From Enoplolaimus lenunculus (taxonomy: Eukaryota > Nematoda > Enoplea > Enoplida > Thoracostomopsidae): a stretch of DNA of 64,000 nt. This document shows, one piece after another, positions 12,001-25,400 of this stretch; within the stretch, counting starts at the first letter, position 1; each line of letters starts with the position of its first letter. The stretch covers positions 124,001 through 188,000 of the forward strand of contig JASANG010001685.1 of the NCBI GenBank assembly GCA_030248215.1, read 5' to 3'. The position numbers were made by a program, and so were the translations under genes. Under the pieces are notes generated by a model that worked only from the letters and a program-made list of their open reading frames with translations, made no database searches and was not told the DNA's origin.

Positions 12001-14493
12001 TAATTTTGTATTAGATATATGTGCATTGTGATATAAATTCTAGGTGTGATTTTGTAGCGTTAAGTTTCAGTTGTTGTTGTTGTATGTACATTTACTGTCA
12101 CAAACATGTAGTGATGGGCATTGGATATCTTGATAATTTTTTATTCGGCTAATATTCGTTCGACTTCAGATGTTCTAAGTAATCCAGATACCCGGATTTT
12201 ACTTCTAACCAAGGTAGCAACGGAAATTTAGATGCGAGATTTGGCAAAAATTGAAGGGTTAGAATCGAATTCTCGTAATCGGTTCTGAGAAAGCGCAACC
12301 CAAGCAACTTTCGGCGGCGACTCCTCTTTGTGTTTTTGAAATGGAGTGGAACAAGCGTACCCATTTTGGGAAATGTTTTAAAACTTGCGGATCGGGATCT
12401 TGATCCGGTTTTGATTAGGGATGTGCCAATTAATCGGCATTGGTAATAATCGGGACTTTTCGTGAGTATCGGCAACAGCAACGGCGCTGCAAAAAATTGC
12501 CGATTCTTTGCCGACATTGTTTGCACACAACAATCAGTTGGAGTGCTATCAATTTCGTTTCTGGGCGCACAACAGTGTGTCTGCTCAAGAACATTATTGT
12601 CTCTCTTGCGTTTGTGTTTGAAAAAATTAATTGAAATTAACCGTTCTTATAAAATTATAATTGTTTATGATGGTTACGGTTTAAGCCTTCATATATTAAT
12701 GTAATGTAGTATTTTATCTGCTTATTAAGCATATTGTACTAAAGTTATCATTGGCATCGGTTCGGTATCGGCACATCCCTAATTTCAGTGAATTAGAGTT
12801 TCCAGATTCCAGAATTCTCATGTTACTGTTGCATCAATAACTGGCTAACATAACTTGCACGATCGCACCTACAAAGCGCGAGTAGGGCGCTGCTCCCTAC
12901 GGTCATCTTCGATCTCGCCAGCCAAAAAATTTTTCTACAGCGCCAAAATATTGTGTTTTACGAGAATTTTTCCGTCTATCTTCTTATAAATCTTCTTGTC
13001 TCGTCAATTAGCGCTAAACATTTTGGTTGCGGGGATGACGTCTTGTCAAAAGGCTACAGATTTAATTTTATACAATGCTTTTACAGTGCTCAGTAATTAG
13101 CATATACAAGAACTAAAAAGTTTCAGATATATCACGACTATGCCAGCACATACGTAACAGCGTAGTCTTTCAAGTTGTAATTTAGAACGTTTGGCATCTA
13201 ATAGCAACTAGTGATTAGACCAGAGGAACTCAGAAATGTTTCATTACTGAAAATTCGAAAGACTAATGGAAATATGAGACATAGATAATGAATGATTATG
13301 AATTATTGTTTTTCAACGGTATACACGATTTGTTCGAATTTTTCAAAATTATACTGTAGTATATGGCAAAATGTACCGAATGTCGGGATAATTTGTTTTA
13401 TACGGTTTCCGTCACTAGTAAAAAAATAGTTGTTTTTGGCGACACTGTATTTTCTATGCAATCTACAAACAAAAAATGTAATGGTATTCTGAAACCATTA
13501 ATATGTATATTTCAATTCAGCTGAACAATAAAATTATAAGCGTATTCTCCATGCGTTTCTGTAAAACTATGGCTTTTTAGGTGTGGTATTTTTGTCTGGT
13601 GGACAAACAGAATTGGATGCAACGAAAAATTTGGATGCTATCAATCGGTTCACAGGTGCACCCAAACCATGGAAACTGTCGTTCAGTTACGGACGAGCTC
13701 TGCAAGCGTCGGTTATCAAAGCTTGGCAAGGCAGTGATTCTAACGTCAAAGCCGCGCAAGCTGTATTCCTACATCGAGCAAAGGTGGGTTTGAAGAACAG
13801 GAAGCGTTTTTAACATAAAAACTTTGCTGAGCAATATTGAGGTAGTGGCTTTGAGTTATTGTCCGCATATGTGAACTATTTATTTATACCCCCAACGGGG
13901 TTTATATAAAAATAATCGGATTATGAAAGTTTTTTAATATTTTAGATTCTTCAGAACGTTGCACATTATAGTTTTTTCAGCTAAGGTGAATGCTTTTAAT
14001 TCAACCGCCATTTGACCACTTTGGACACTCGTTACGTGTTAAATAACAGTTTTGACACTCAAAATTTACATTTGGAATGACCGGGCACGTCATGAAAAGC
14101 TTAAATATGCAAAAAATGTTCAAACAGTTGAGAAAAGATTCTACCATGCTCAATTTTGTAAAAACCCTTAGGATCAAAATTAGCGTAGTGTTTAAAGTAG
14201 CAACGCCTGGGGTAAAGTTTCATAGTTGTACCGAGCATAATGTTCTATAATTGAGAAACCTCATGCTAGCTGGATACAAGCGGTGTAGTTATTTGGAGCA
14301 TAGCATCTGATTTCAACAAATTACCCATACATTTAGAAGCACTGTTTTCGTTTTTACATTCACATTTTATTTTATTTTTATATTTATTTGTTTTCAGATG
14401 AACGGCGCTGCACAACTGGGCAAGTATCCAGGCGAATCTGGTAATAATCCCGCTGCGTCGGAGTCGTTATTTGTTGCGAAACACAGTTATTAA
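9082..14493 (+). CDS. ALDO: Fructose-bisphosphate aldolase, class I, complete
   Basis: Glycolytic and gluconeogenic enzyme of the cytosol that splits fructose 1,6-bisphosphate into dihydroxyacetone phosphate and glyceraldehyde 3-phosphate. Seven coding exons: 9082-9208, 9594-9754, 10320-10422, 11163-11323, 11597-11855, 13581-13783, 14398-14493. They total 1110 bp and encode 369 aa, close to the usual 363-364 aa. Phases join exactly. Start is ATGGCTGATTTGC, the first ATG after a likely 5'-UTR splice acceptor near 9030. Landmarks: [11 protein letters not shown] with the catalytic Asp, [30 protein letters not shown] with the Schiff-base Lys, [18 protein letters not shown], and the C-terminal HSY with the conserved last Tyr. 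Only one aldolase gene is seen here, so an A/B/C isozyme name does not apply. The intron before exon 6 is 1.7 kb and holds a GCCGAT-type MITE at 12417-12780. The neighbour DIS3 is divergent, 2.8 kb away. Confidence 0.97.
12417..12780. mobile_element. hAT-like MITE, GCCGAT type, in aldolase intron
   Basis: 364 bp element between AGGGATGTGCC and its inverse GGCACATCCCT. The subterminal sequence is made of CCGATT and GGCATC units. The 8 bp flanks do not match clearly, so it is probably old or I have the edge off by a base. The core GTTTATGATGGTTA recurs in every copy of the family. Confidence 0.75.
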
Positions 14494-16727
14494 ACGTGTA
14501 TGATTTAAAAATATTTGATATATAGTCTATTTTCCAGCTCTAAATTGCTCTCTCGTTAAAATAACAAGATTTTAGTACACGCATTCATATATTATTGTTT
14601 TGTAATGGCAATAGGCTATTGTGGTTGTTGTGGCTGTTTCTGCAAGTTGGGTACTTTTATATTATGCAAAGTTATGTGGTTTTTAATAGTGCATCATGTT
14701 GATATTTCAGGACTTAATAACCGGATACCAAAATTTACCGAACCCGGGTTTAAGCGCATACATATTTCAACAACAAGCTAAACCTAAACACACTAATTTA
14801 GTACTACTTGCTATGTTCTAATGTTTTTACCAGTCATAATATCATGTTGGCTTCTTAGAGTGTATATTTTGTGTCATTTCCATCGAACAATGTCTACATC
14901 GAAAAAATGTAATTTTAATCATAAATAATGGTATAATACGAAGTTGTAATATTCTGCAATGTAGAATACCGAAGCCGGACGTCGATTTGTACGTTCTGAT
15001 TTGTGTATTTCTGAAGCAATTTGATTACGCTTTTACTTAAGACTATATAAACTTGGTATAACGTCAAATTCGTAGGGGTTTAAAAACGAAATTTAAATCG
15101 TTCTCTTCAAGTTGTGACAAACAAAATCAATGATGGTCACAGTTTGTTGTATCTTCCGGCAGGTGTTATTTTGGTTAGTTTCATTCCACATTCTTAGGCT
15201 CTGGCAAAGTGTTTGCAGAGCCTACGCCTTTTCCTAAGCCTTTTCCTGCATCTAAGCCTTAATTTTAAATGTGGATGGGGAAATGTATAACACCATATAT
15301 AATGCATTCTTTACGTGTGTGGTACGAGCTTCGATTTACTTTAAAAACTAAAGCAGAAACCATTGGTCCCATTTCGGACGCGGTGCATCGTTGCACATCC
15401 ACGTGCAAACATCGCTATACAAACGATAATATTTTCCGAATTACGATAGTTTAATTTCACGTGACTGTATCAGCTGGACGCGTAAGCAGTATATTTTGTT
15501 TATTTATGAGCGTTGCAGTTGTATTTTGAATGTATCTTGGTGGTGGCTGCGTACCGATACTACAGAGTTGTGAAAATTTTCACAACAGTGCCGTATAGAT
15601 AACAAGCTCTATTATAAACACACCACAGGGACGGTGTATTAAGTGGGGAGTAATGTGTCAAGGTTTTAGGTTGTATATATATCGTATGTTGTGGCGGATC
15701 CAATGGGCAACCGTGCTCAGCACTCAGCCCCCCAGCACGGATCAAAACCAAGATTTTGTATTAAGATTTAGTAATAAAATTGCGTTTGGTTTATCGCTCG
15801 TCAGCGTTAATTACTATTGCATATCGGAGGCCCCTTAAATATTTCTGAATCTGCCACGGTTTATATCTCTTGAATTTTCATTATAATTAGAAACGTAAAA
15901 TTCTGTGTTGGCATTGCTATTTGGTTAATATAACGAATGCATAGTTTAGATGGAATTTCAATTCTCATTGATGCTTCGAAGTTCAAAATGTGCGAAATTA
16001 TTTATCAATTTTTATGCTTTGCAGTAATTTTTGCCTTCCTCTATTTTGAGCTGTTTGTTATTCAATATCAAATTTAGTGTTGTATGTTTATAACAAAAAA
16101 TGTGTTTTCTCTCTTTTTCCTTTTCTCTCATTTTTCCGTGACTATTAATTACAATTTGTTGGAAATTTAGAGTAAATATTTTAAGCCATTGGCTAGATTT
16201 CATGTGAGCGTGAGAAAGAAGTGTGTAGCAGGTTGCAGTAATTGCAGATTGCAACCTATAAACGCGCACTGTGCAAAACGAAGTCACCTTTGACCCCGGG
16301 TAGGTCAAGTTTGACTCATTTCGTGTAGTCGAAAATATGAAAGAGCTTTTACGCGAATTAACTGCCAAGACGTAGATGTGTATCTACCGCCGAATAGCCA
16401 AAGTTGCGGTTGAATTTTTAGTAGGGAGTAAAACTCGTGGGACTTACATTCGTTCAAGAAATGGGACGGCCTGGAATCGAAGTTTCTCGAAAATTAAGCT
16501 TTCAAATTTTTGACAATGTCAGATTGTTCACTAAAATAGCCGTACAGGAATGAGAACAGCTTGCGCTTACGCTTATGAACAAGCAACTCAAGCGTTTTCT
16601 GTGTAGGTACGCCCAAACTTCTGAGCTTTTTTACTTTATTAATCACACGGCGCAGTATGCAAAAACCTACGCTGTATTTTTTATGCATTACTTCTTAAAT
16701 TTTTTGTATAATTGCATTATTGTCCAG

Positions 16728-17042
16728 AACTGGAACGAAGCTTGAGCGCTTGCGGCTCCGGCAGAAAATCGGTCTCCGGCTCCGGTGGAATTTTTGCTGG
16801 AGGTTCTGGGAATTTCGGTAAAATTTTGCACAAATGACGATTTTTAGGAAAGAATTTCCGAAATTTCGCAGAAAATTAGCGTAAAACCAAACAACTTAAC
16901 GACATATTTCATATATTGGCTAAAATTAACTAATTTAACCATCATTTTTACTACCTAATTTCACCTCACCTCCGGCTCTTGCTCCGGCAAGTTTCATTGA
17001 CCTCTTGCTCCAGTATTTTTCACCTCCGGTTGCACCTTGGTA
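16728..17042. mobile_element. hAT-like MITE, GGAGCC type, left end decayed
   Basis: Right end reads CACCTCCGGTTGCACCTTGG, the inverse of the family start. Arrays of GGCTCCGG occur at both ends and TACCTAATTTCACCTCACC matches the core of the 35108 copy in reverse. The left terminus (near GTCCAGAACTGGAAC) is poorly preserved. Confidence 0.6.
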
Positions 17043-17289
17043 TAAGGAAGGATGTTATTTTTAAAACTAGTCACATTGCAGAGTCCAAGAACAACGCAAA
17101 CATCCTGCTTACAGGGCATCCAATGTCGCTACACGCGCAGTGCTCAGTGCATAATGTCCTTACTCTGTAACGAGACACTGTTCGAAAATACTGTTTTAGC
17201 AGAAGCTATGCACAAAAAATTAAAATTTATTTTGTAGAAACAACGCTACAGCGAGAGTCTGTGAACATCGTTTTTGACACTAGTCCTAA

Positions 17290-18985
17290 GGGGGCGGGTG
17301 GACAATTTTTTACAACTATGCGCGCATTATTACGTGGATAATCCATAACTTGTTTCTTAATACAGCTGTTTTTGGAGACTTTGGGTCTCCATTCGCTAAG
17401 ACTCCCTGGTCAGTTGTCATGCATAGTTCAATGTGGCTGTCAATTGTCTTGATGCGACACATATTGGGAATATGTAGCGGTTCCGGCAGTCAGCGGGTGG
17501 TGTGACATTATGCAATCTAGTTCCGCAGCACGAAAAGAAGGAAATGATGGAATCAATTGATCGGGTTAATAGTGACATGGACTACTTGATGGACCATGAG
17601 TTGTGTGTTATTCATCGTTTTGGGGTTCGGTTGCGGCAGGCGGTACCAAGGGCTTGAAGGGTGGCGTTCTCGATGAATTATTTGCCTAGCCGACAAGCGA
17701 GTGTTGATTGGCGGTCTGAGTTACAAGCCATGATTACTGACAACGAATAAAAATGTTGATTTTGATTTATGTAATAAAAGTTTGAGTTTTGAGTAGCGCG
17801 CCGTAGAATAGCAAAATAAAATTTTATAAGGGGAAGCAAAGCTTCAATAACCCCGAGGAATGTGGGAAATATTTCCACGTTTTTAATTCACATTAATTTG
17901 GGTTGCAGGATAGACCCTCATTTTTTGTTACCTAGGCAATCATGTTCTAGAAAACGGGTGTATGTATGTCACGTTAATTGAGGGTATATAAACTTGCTTC
18001 TAGATAAGTTGCAGCAACGTTCTCTTGAGCAGCCTTGATATAGCTCAAGATTTGCAAGGTGCTCAGTGGCAGTCTTCAGTAATTGACGAGGTAGCATTAA
18101 GGCTAGCCTCGAGTGTTCTCTGTTGTTTTGTGGTCTGTACTGTTGCTTCACAATAAACGACCTTGGTCTTTGAGAATATATTTGAGTGTTCCCCGTGCGT
18201 CGGTTACAGTATAATCGATGACAGCCTTAGAGTAAGGGTAGGTGCGGACCTAGTATACGCCAGCTGGTCCGTAGCCGACGAATTCCTTACATATTTAATT
18301 TCAGTATTTTTTAACGATCTGGAATTTTCAAACAGGAACCGTAATGTGCGTGGCACGATCTCTGTCTCGGGCTCGAGTTTTCGAGTCTCGATGGTTTGGA
18401 ACCGTGGCCAGAAGTCGATGATTCAGCAAATGCTGGTGAATCTGTAAAAAGTGGAAGCTTAATCACAGTTACCGTTAAAACCATATTTTCAATAGTCAAC
18501 ATTATTTTAAAAGTTAGTCGCAGTAATAACAATGAATTAATATGGTTCTTTAGTGTTGTTTTCACAAGACTCAGTGTTTTTTGGGCTTGTGCTTTATGAG
18601 CAAATACTGTAAAGAATAGTATCATTAATAAAGATTTTCCTGTTGCTGGTGCATTTTGTGTTTATGTCGCTCACACGTTACCATACGTGCACTCCGCACA
18701 TCCATCGTCCCCTATACTGTTTTAAAAAGGCTAGCTATACTGTTATTGCGTATTACTGTGTGCAGAAATCATCTCTAAAAGTATAAAAGGTCCGCATTGC
18801 ATTGACGTACATTTTGTATACTGTTTGCGCATTATGTTAATATTAAATATAGAACTGCGTGAACTGTCGGACTTCGTTGTTACAGTCTAAAAGGTGTCAC
18901 CGGAAACCGCTAAATGAGATAATGGGTCATCCACGTTATAATGCGCACGCTAATGTAAAAAATTGTCCAACCACCCGGTAGGGAT
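17290..18985. mobile_element. 1.7 kb element with ~55 bp imperfect inverted ends
   Basis: The left end GTGGACAATTTTTTACAA...GCGCATTATTACGTGGATAA is inverted at 18915-18983 as TTATAATGCGCAC...TGTAAAAAATTGTCCAACCACC. The interior is mosaic: a possible solo LTR (17473-18208) and a GAGACC-type MITE fragment (about 18350-18450). No transposase recognised. The superfamily is not clear, and the ends may instead be two inverted copies of a smaller repeat. Confidence 0.45.
17473..18208 (+). mobile_element. Possible solo LTR of an LTR retrotransposon, old
   Basis: About 736 bp between TGTAGCGG and GGTTACA, with a TATA-like GGGTATATAAAC near 17984 and AATAAA near 18152. The flanking pentamers GAATA and GTATA agree at four of five bases. 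No internal coding region is present. Family not determined; treated as a fossil. Confidence 0.35.
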
Positions 18986-19345
18986 CTGTGTACAAATCAA
19001 AGCTGCATCTAGCGTATAGGTACAATTATGTGCGGTACGTAGACACTATTAATTGTCCCGACACTGTCCGAAGGGAGTCGGGACAAAAGGTAAAAAATCA
19101 AGTAAAATTAATAAGTGTATATATGTGTTTGTGTTGTTGTTATGTATGTTTGCGATGCTATATGAACACAGTGCAATATGTCTTTACGTCCTCGTTAGGG
19201 ACTACCAGACTTTATAGAAGATCCGTAATAGAGTGTGTTAAAAAGACGTCGGGCCTTACTCAGACCCGGACATTTTTTGCAGTAGCGCGTGCGGTATAAC
19301 GTGGATGTTCCATAATTAATTTACTGCTTATTTTGCTGCTTTTTG

Positions 19346-19680
19346 CATGTTCACCAAAATTTTATGCCAAAATTTGAATTTTCCCGCCAAAATTTTAATT
19401 TCTTGCCAAAATTTGAATTTTCCCGCCAAAATTTGAATTTCGCGTCTAAATTTGAATTTTCCCGCCAAAATTTTAATTTTTCCGTCAAAATTTAAATTTC
19501 TCGCAAAACTGAATTTTTCGCCTAATTATGAATTTTCCACCAAATTTTGAATTTTCCCGCCAAAATTTGAGTTTTTCGCCTGAATTTGAATTTGAAGCCA
19601 CAATTTGAATTTTCCCGCCAACATTTAAATTTCCTGCCAAAATTTAAATTTTTCCTACAAAATTTGAATTTCTTCACTAA
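19346..19680 (+). repeat. ~19 bp tandem array (CCCGCCAAAATTTGAATTT)
   Basis: About 17 imperfect units of TTTTCCCGCCAAAATTTGAA. AT-rich apart from the CCCGCC step. Intergenic, upstream of SARS1. Confidence 0.88.
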
Positions 19681-20379
19681 GGTGTCGCTAATGTGTCTAT
19701 CACATAAAAATATTGTCCACTACACTACTCCACATCCGCACTCAAGATAAATGCTGGTTTTCCTCCATCCACCTTCACACACAAGATAAAACTGGCACTG
19801 CACATCGGATAATGCTTACGTTGCAAAAAACCTTCAATAAATTCAAATTTTTCTGTCAACTTATATATCTCAGTGCTGAGTCAGGACTGACAACTTAATG
19901 TAGTTCTTACTATAAAATTGTGAGATAAGCCACAGCCACAAAGTCATGTCTCTGTAAGGCAACCCTAACCAGTGTAGCCATAAATCGTAAGGTTTATTGA
20001 TAGCTACTCTTTTATTGATAATATGTTAGCTAGTCGATTAGATTTGCAATACCTTGGGGTTCTATTCGTTCGCCGTTATGTGCTGTCAGTGGTGAATTTA
20101 TAAATTTCTAAACAGTTGGAGCGCGCAAAATATATTAGTAGGTACCGTAAAAACTCACGAGCGAAACGAATGGGAAACGAAACGCAGTTTAGTGCTAAAA
20201 CATAATGCGAAATCTTGGTTTTGATTCCTATTGGGTGTAAGATCTGGAATGGTCAAAAACGAGGATTTTCGAAGGCGGGTATGCTCTGATTTCGGACTGA
20301 CTTTAGAACAACAACAATAGAGATTTGGAGATGCTTGTTGCTTACACACAGTTGCCACACGCTGTTCAGCTCGTTTTAA

Positions 20380-20432
20380 TAATAATAATAATAATAGCAA
20401 TAATAATAATAATAATAGTAATAATAGTAATA
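20380..20432 (+). repeat. (TAA)n microsatellite
   Basis: About 17 TAA units with a few interruptions. On the minus strand a tRNA A-box-like TGGCCGAGTGG lies beside it (20437-20460), so the array may be the tail of a SINE fragment. Confidence 0.85.
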
Positions 20433-20510
20433 AGTTCCCACCGACCACTCGGCCAGCTAGACAAAGTGTTAAAACAACTAATATACCACTTAGCTACAAA
20501 ACGTAAGAAA

Positions 20511-20946
20511 ATGGAATACCCTTCCGAAAAAGTAAATGATTTTCCAGTAGTTACTGCTTCAAATGCAACTAATTTTCGTGAAATTTTGAAAAAGACTGAT
20601 TTATCTCGGTTTTGTAAGTTTAAAATCCTTTGAATGTTTGATTAGACTAACTTAGTACTACTGTGAATGTGTTAGGATAAATATAAGTGGCTTATTTCCC
20701 TTTTTATTTAAAAACATTGTTAGGCTTGTTGAATTTACTATTTGATATTTAAATATGTATTCACAGATTAATTACATTTTTGCTTAACAATAAATTAATA
20801 AGAAATAAATAAATGAGTTCCAAGTTAAAGTATACGAACCTTTTTAGTTTAACATCAACGCCCTGACTAACTAATTTTTTACGTTTCACGGCATATGGTA
20901 CAACAGTCGATATTTTTTCACCCCATGCGACGCTGTGGTCCCGATC
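20511..20946 (+). CDS. Candidate small two-exon gene, unknown
   Basis: Weak candidate. Exon 20511 to about 20616 begins MEYPSEKVNDFPVVTASN and ends at TTTT|GTAAGT. Splicing to the acceptor ACAACAG near 20905 would add FDIFSPHATLWSRS and a stop. Composition looks protein-like, but I recognise no family, and the stretch lies beside a microsatellite. It could equally be chance. Confidence 0.2.
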
Positions 20947-21281
20947 GTGAATCGGCATGTATGACCGAGAAAATGTCCGTTATTCAGCACCGTCTTACTT
21001 ACGCTTATAGAACGTTGGGAGGAGAGGAGGAATCTAAAGGGGTAAACGTTAATAACCACCCTTTCCTAAAAGTGTTAGCAATGGAATTAATTCTGGCTAA
21101 CTAAATTTGTGGCACATTTTAAAAGCTACCTAAATCAACCAACTTAATTCGTTGTTTAACTTATTTTGATGTACGAGCCATAATAACAGGAAGTCAATTT
21201 TCTAAATCACTTGGCAAAGAGTTCCATATCGTTAAAACGAAAAGCAAAACTATATTTGCAAAAACAATTATACATCATAGG

Positions 21282-21652
21282 CAGGGTGCAACCGGAATTC
21301 CGGTTCCGGTTCCGGCATTTTTTCACCTTCCGGTTCCGGTTCCGGTAAATTTTTACCGGATTTAAAAATTCCGGTGTTATAATTTGGCCGTTTAACAATC
21401 TCTTTTGAAAGCCACTTGTACTCAGAATATAAGCCGTTGATGGTGGATTTCACTTCAGTCGACGACGAAAATCTAAAATACAACAAATAAAATAAATACC
21501 TGTGTTCGACTAAGGTTGTTTCACAAATAATAGAGCAAAAAATACGATTAAAATGAAATTTTTGGTGAAATGCATTTTTCATTTTCCGGTTCCGGTTCCG
21601 GTAAAATTTTCAAATTCCGGTTCCGGTAAATTGTAATTCCGGTTGCACCCTG
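21282..21652 (+). mobile_element. hAT-like MITE, GGTTCC type, with 8 bp TSD
   Basis: 371 bp element. It starts CAGGGTGCAACCGGAATTCC and ends with the inverse GGAATTACAACCGG partner, GGTTGCACCCTG. It is flanked by the 8 bp direct repeat ATCATAGG at 21274-21281 and 21653-21660. Just inside both ends are arrays of the hexamer GGTTCC. The centre, about 250 bp, is AT-rich and non-coding. It lies upstream of SARS1. Confidence 0.9.
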
Positions 21653-22497
21653 ATCATAGGTAAAAACAACCACGATTTTCATGAACGATATTATACTCAA
21701 GAACTAAATTAATGTGCAGTTGCAGTCGTCCTAACTCGAGTGGCTGTAAGCAGGGTGCAACCAGAATTTCGGTTTAGGCAATTTTTGACCTTCCGGTTCT
21801 TTCCGGATCCGGTAAATTTTCACTGGAATTATTCCACATATTGACCACTGTTCTTACGATGGCCTGATGCAATACATGTTTAATATAGGGGCATATTTTT
21901 ACGCTCTGTGTTATACATACTCAGCGCTTTAAAGCTATGGGTAGCATGTCACTATAGCTACAACCAGCTCTGCAAATAACTTGAAGGAACAAGTGGTGCA
22001 GTAAAATAGCTGATTGAGGGCACCTGCATAAAGGCTCGTTTTTGATGAGATTAGTGTTAGCAACACTTATTACTACTTCCGTGAAATAGAGCCACAATTT
22101 TTCACATTTTAAGGTATTGCATGTCGTTAACGTGCATCTGCTTGACTAGTTATGCCACGTAAACCGCATTCAGTTTTTTAAAATTATTACATTTTGCAAA
22201 AAAAGAAAAGAACACAGCGCTAAAGTTGTTTAAAACGGAGACCTTTTAACGGATTAGCACATTTTTTACCGTGTTCGGGGGAGTAAAATGATACCTAGAT
22301 AGTCTCGTTTGGTCCGTTCATTAAGGAGTTATTAACAAAAATGTCAAAAAATTCCGAGGGATCAAAATTTCGCGTTTTCCACGGGTCTCCTCTTTTATCG
22401 TTTTAGTGTCGACGTGTCGCGGTAATTTTGTAAGATAGTTTGGAAGCGCGACAAGGTTCAGTTACATATTAGTAAAGTATCTATAAAGTTTACAATC

Positions 22498-25400
22498 ATG
22501 GTATTAGATTTGGATTTATTTCGGGAGGAGAAAGGTGGAAAGCCGGAGCTTATTCGAGAATGCCAACGGAAGCGGTATAAAGACACAACGCTTGTAGACA
22601 CTGTAGTTAATGCGGACAGTAATTGGCGTAAAGGTCAGTTTTTGTATAAAATTTCATGAACGTGTAAATTCTTTATGTTGAACCCATACTGAATGCCAGT
22701 TCATATATTTCTGCAGAATTTCTGTCTTCTTTGTGGTGTACGTAATGTAACTTTAATTACCAAAATCTCGTCACTCAAATAAAATGAGTTCTTATTTTTC
22801 TTTTTCGATCAAGCTTTGGATAAATATATTATGATAGAGTTTGTCCTAATATTTCAAAAATATTAATATACTTTATGGGTTATTTTTTCAGTTAGGTTTC
22901 AAGCCGATAATTTGAACAGATTGAAAAAATTATGTAGTAAATGTGTTGGTGAAAAAATAAAGGTAAGTGTTGGGACCGGATACCCAAAAATGCCGGAACT
23001 GGATAATCTAATATCCGGCTTGAGCTGGAGCCGGATAATTATTTGAAATTTAATACTTGATGTTATTCAAATATCAGAACGTAGCTAACAATTCTTCCTT
23101 CCGTGATACTAAGGTATCCCAAGTGTTTACGTGATAAAGCTTGACATCTCACGCCTATGTATTTTTAACATCACAACGAATCTATTCTATTATTGTATGT
23201 TTTTGTAGCGTTGCGTTCAGTTGCAAAATTCGCTTTGCCCATGTTACTTTTATTCATCCTACAAATTAAAATACCAGAATCGGATGTCGTTTTTTACCGG
23301 AGCCGGATATCCGGTCGCACCCTGATTGGGTTATGGATAGATTTGTAGGTTTAATTTGGCATAATAAGTTTTTATTATTGCTTTTCCATGTATTACACAG
23401 TGGGTGTCCTTGACCTGAAATAATCTGATTTTCTTTAGAAAACCTTAAAAACCTAATTCGTCGGATTGGCTAGTGCAAATTTTGTTAAAAACTGAAAAAC
23501 TGTGCGAAAAACTTGATTTTTTTATCATTTTGACCAATCTAAAATCAATTAATAAGCAAAATTTTCGCGCTCTCATCACTCGCAAATCCATTTCAATCAT
23601 TACATTTTGAACATTTTGTCAAAATTTATACTTTTTACTAACCACACATGCCGCTAAGATTGTGTCTTCTTAAATTCTTGGGGAAGCGAGGCGAGAATGG
23701 TAAACTTGCTGAACTATTTGAAAATGTACCAATTATTTGCTATATATAAGTTTTTACAAACACTGTGACGTAAAGTCTTTGGTTTTTAATGCCCAGCAAA
23801 AATCTGAAAAATGGCCTCGAAGCAGATAAAAGAACCTCAAAATATATACGTAAAAATGCTATTGTTGACCAGCGGAGACTCTTTACACATTCATTTAATC
23901 CAGTGACTCATATAATTCCCTCCTTATGCAGATGATTAAAAATTTAGTTTTCTCAATTACTTGGTTACTCAATTGTGTTACAGATTGAATATATGCGAAA
24001 AAAATTTGTATTTTTGAATTTAGAACAAAGAAGCTCAAGGCGAAACAAACGATATACCGATAGAAGTTAGCAGCTGTATAGACTCATTGACTGCCGATAT
24101 ATTAAAGGTATTTTAGGGGACAATATTCGAAATTTTTTTATTGAATATCGTGATATGCACAAATGATGATTGTGGTGTAAAATTAGTTACATATATGTAT
24201 AAATGTCCGGGGTTCTCATGCGGGGAGACCAACCTACATCCGAGCTTCCCCACTTTAATGCGTCTTCCAGTTGACGTCCATCACTTTTTGCATCATGCAA
24301 CAACAAAAATTAGTTACAGCTGCAACATATTTTCAAAGTATATTTACAAAAATTAGGTACAGCTGCAACATATTTTCAAACTATATTTTATACCAGTTTT
24401 AACGTCTGCACTAAGTACACGGAACAAAGTTTTTGCGTTAAAATTAATTCCTTTCCACATGGTTTCTCATCTACTACCAGCCTAGAGAAACCCCGGAGCG
24501 TGGGTGCGATGTACAACAAACCATTTTCACACAGTATTGTTGTTGGAACCAAACAAACTTGCTTCATGTATTTAATCAATGTTAACAGTTCGTGCGTGTA
24601 TATATACGTATGTAAGTCTGCGGTGTACAGGGAAAACTCGAGCATTCGGCAAATGCTGGTAAACCTGTAAAAAGTACAAGATAATTTTGTTGAAGTAAGT
24701 GGTGCTATATGAATAAAATTTTACTGTGAATCTATTCATTTTCATAGTTACGCAACAATTATTAGCACATATTCTGAAAACACGAAAAACTGTGACAAGA
24801 TAAAAAAACTACGAAAATAGCAATGGCAAGTTTATTTTGGAAATTTTATTTTTTTCGGTGATGACCATAAATAGACCGAGACCGAGACATTTAAGGACCA
24901 GCCTCCACCCATCCCTGGCTAGGATTAAGGCCGTTATTTTGCTTAGACTTAGACTTAGTAAAACACCAAATTTTAAGCTAAAGTATATGCTTAGCCTTAC
25001 AAATAGGAATATGCTGAAATATATACTGTTATACACTAGATTTACACTGGTTTTGGTGATAAGCAAAAATTGACCGAGACGGAGACTTCATGGACGTTTT
25101 CGACTGTCAGATATCGATCTCGGTTTTTAGCCGAGACCACCCATCTCTGGTGCTGTGTAGTGTATGAGTTTTGCAGCCTTTAACTATAAAGCAAATCAAA
25201 CACGTTCGAGAGTTGCTAGATGAAGCGATGGCAAAGAATAGTGAAAAAATGATTGAACTTGAAAACACACGAAACACCGCATTAAAAGATATTGGAAATT
25301 TATTGCATGAAAGCGTAATTGTTAGTGATAATGAGGTAAGCAAAGGTAATTTTAGTCAAATCTACTCCTCCAAGTACTATGCGATCTTATAACCTATCAA

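Larger units (their letters stand above)
14494..22497. other. Aldolase-SARS1 intergenic region
   Basis: Eight kb without a convincing gene. Besides the elements listed separately it holds a decayed GGATAT-type repeat (about 14710-15000), a CTTAGG piece (15190-15265), and single-copy AT-rich sequence I cannot assign at 15270-16720 and 19690-20150. A GGTTCC-like fragment starts at 21751. The last 600 bp before the SARS1 ATG are unannotated and probably contain its promoter. Confidence 0.6.

Noticed and set aside
20155-20448. Minus ORF with a poly-Leu run and plus ORF with poly-Ile
   Set aside because: Translation of the (TAA)n microsatellite.
20761-20958. Minus ORF MPIHDRDHSVAWGEKIS
   Set aside because: Poor donor at its end, stop just upstream, no partner exon, and no family recognised.
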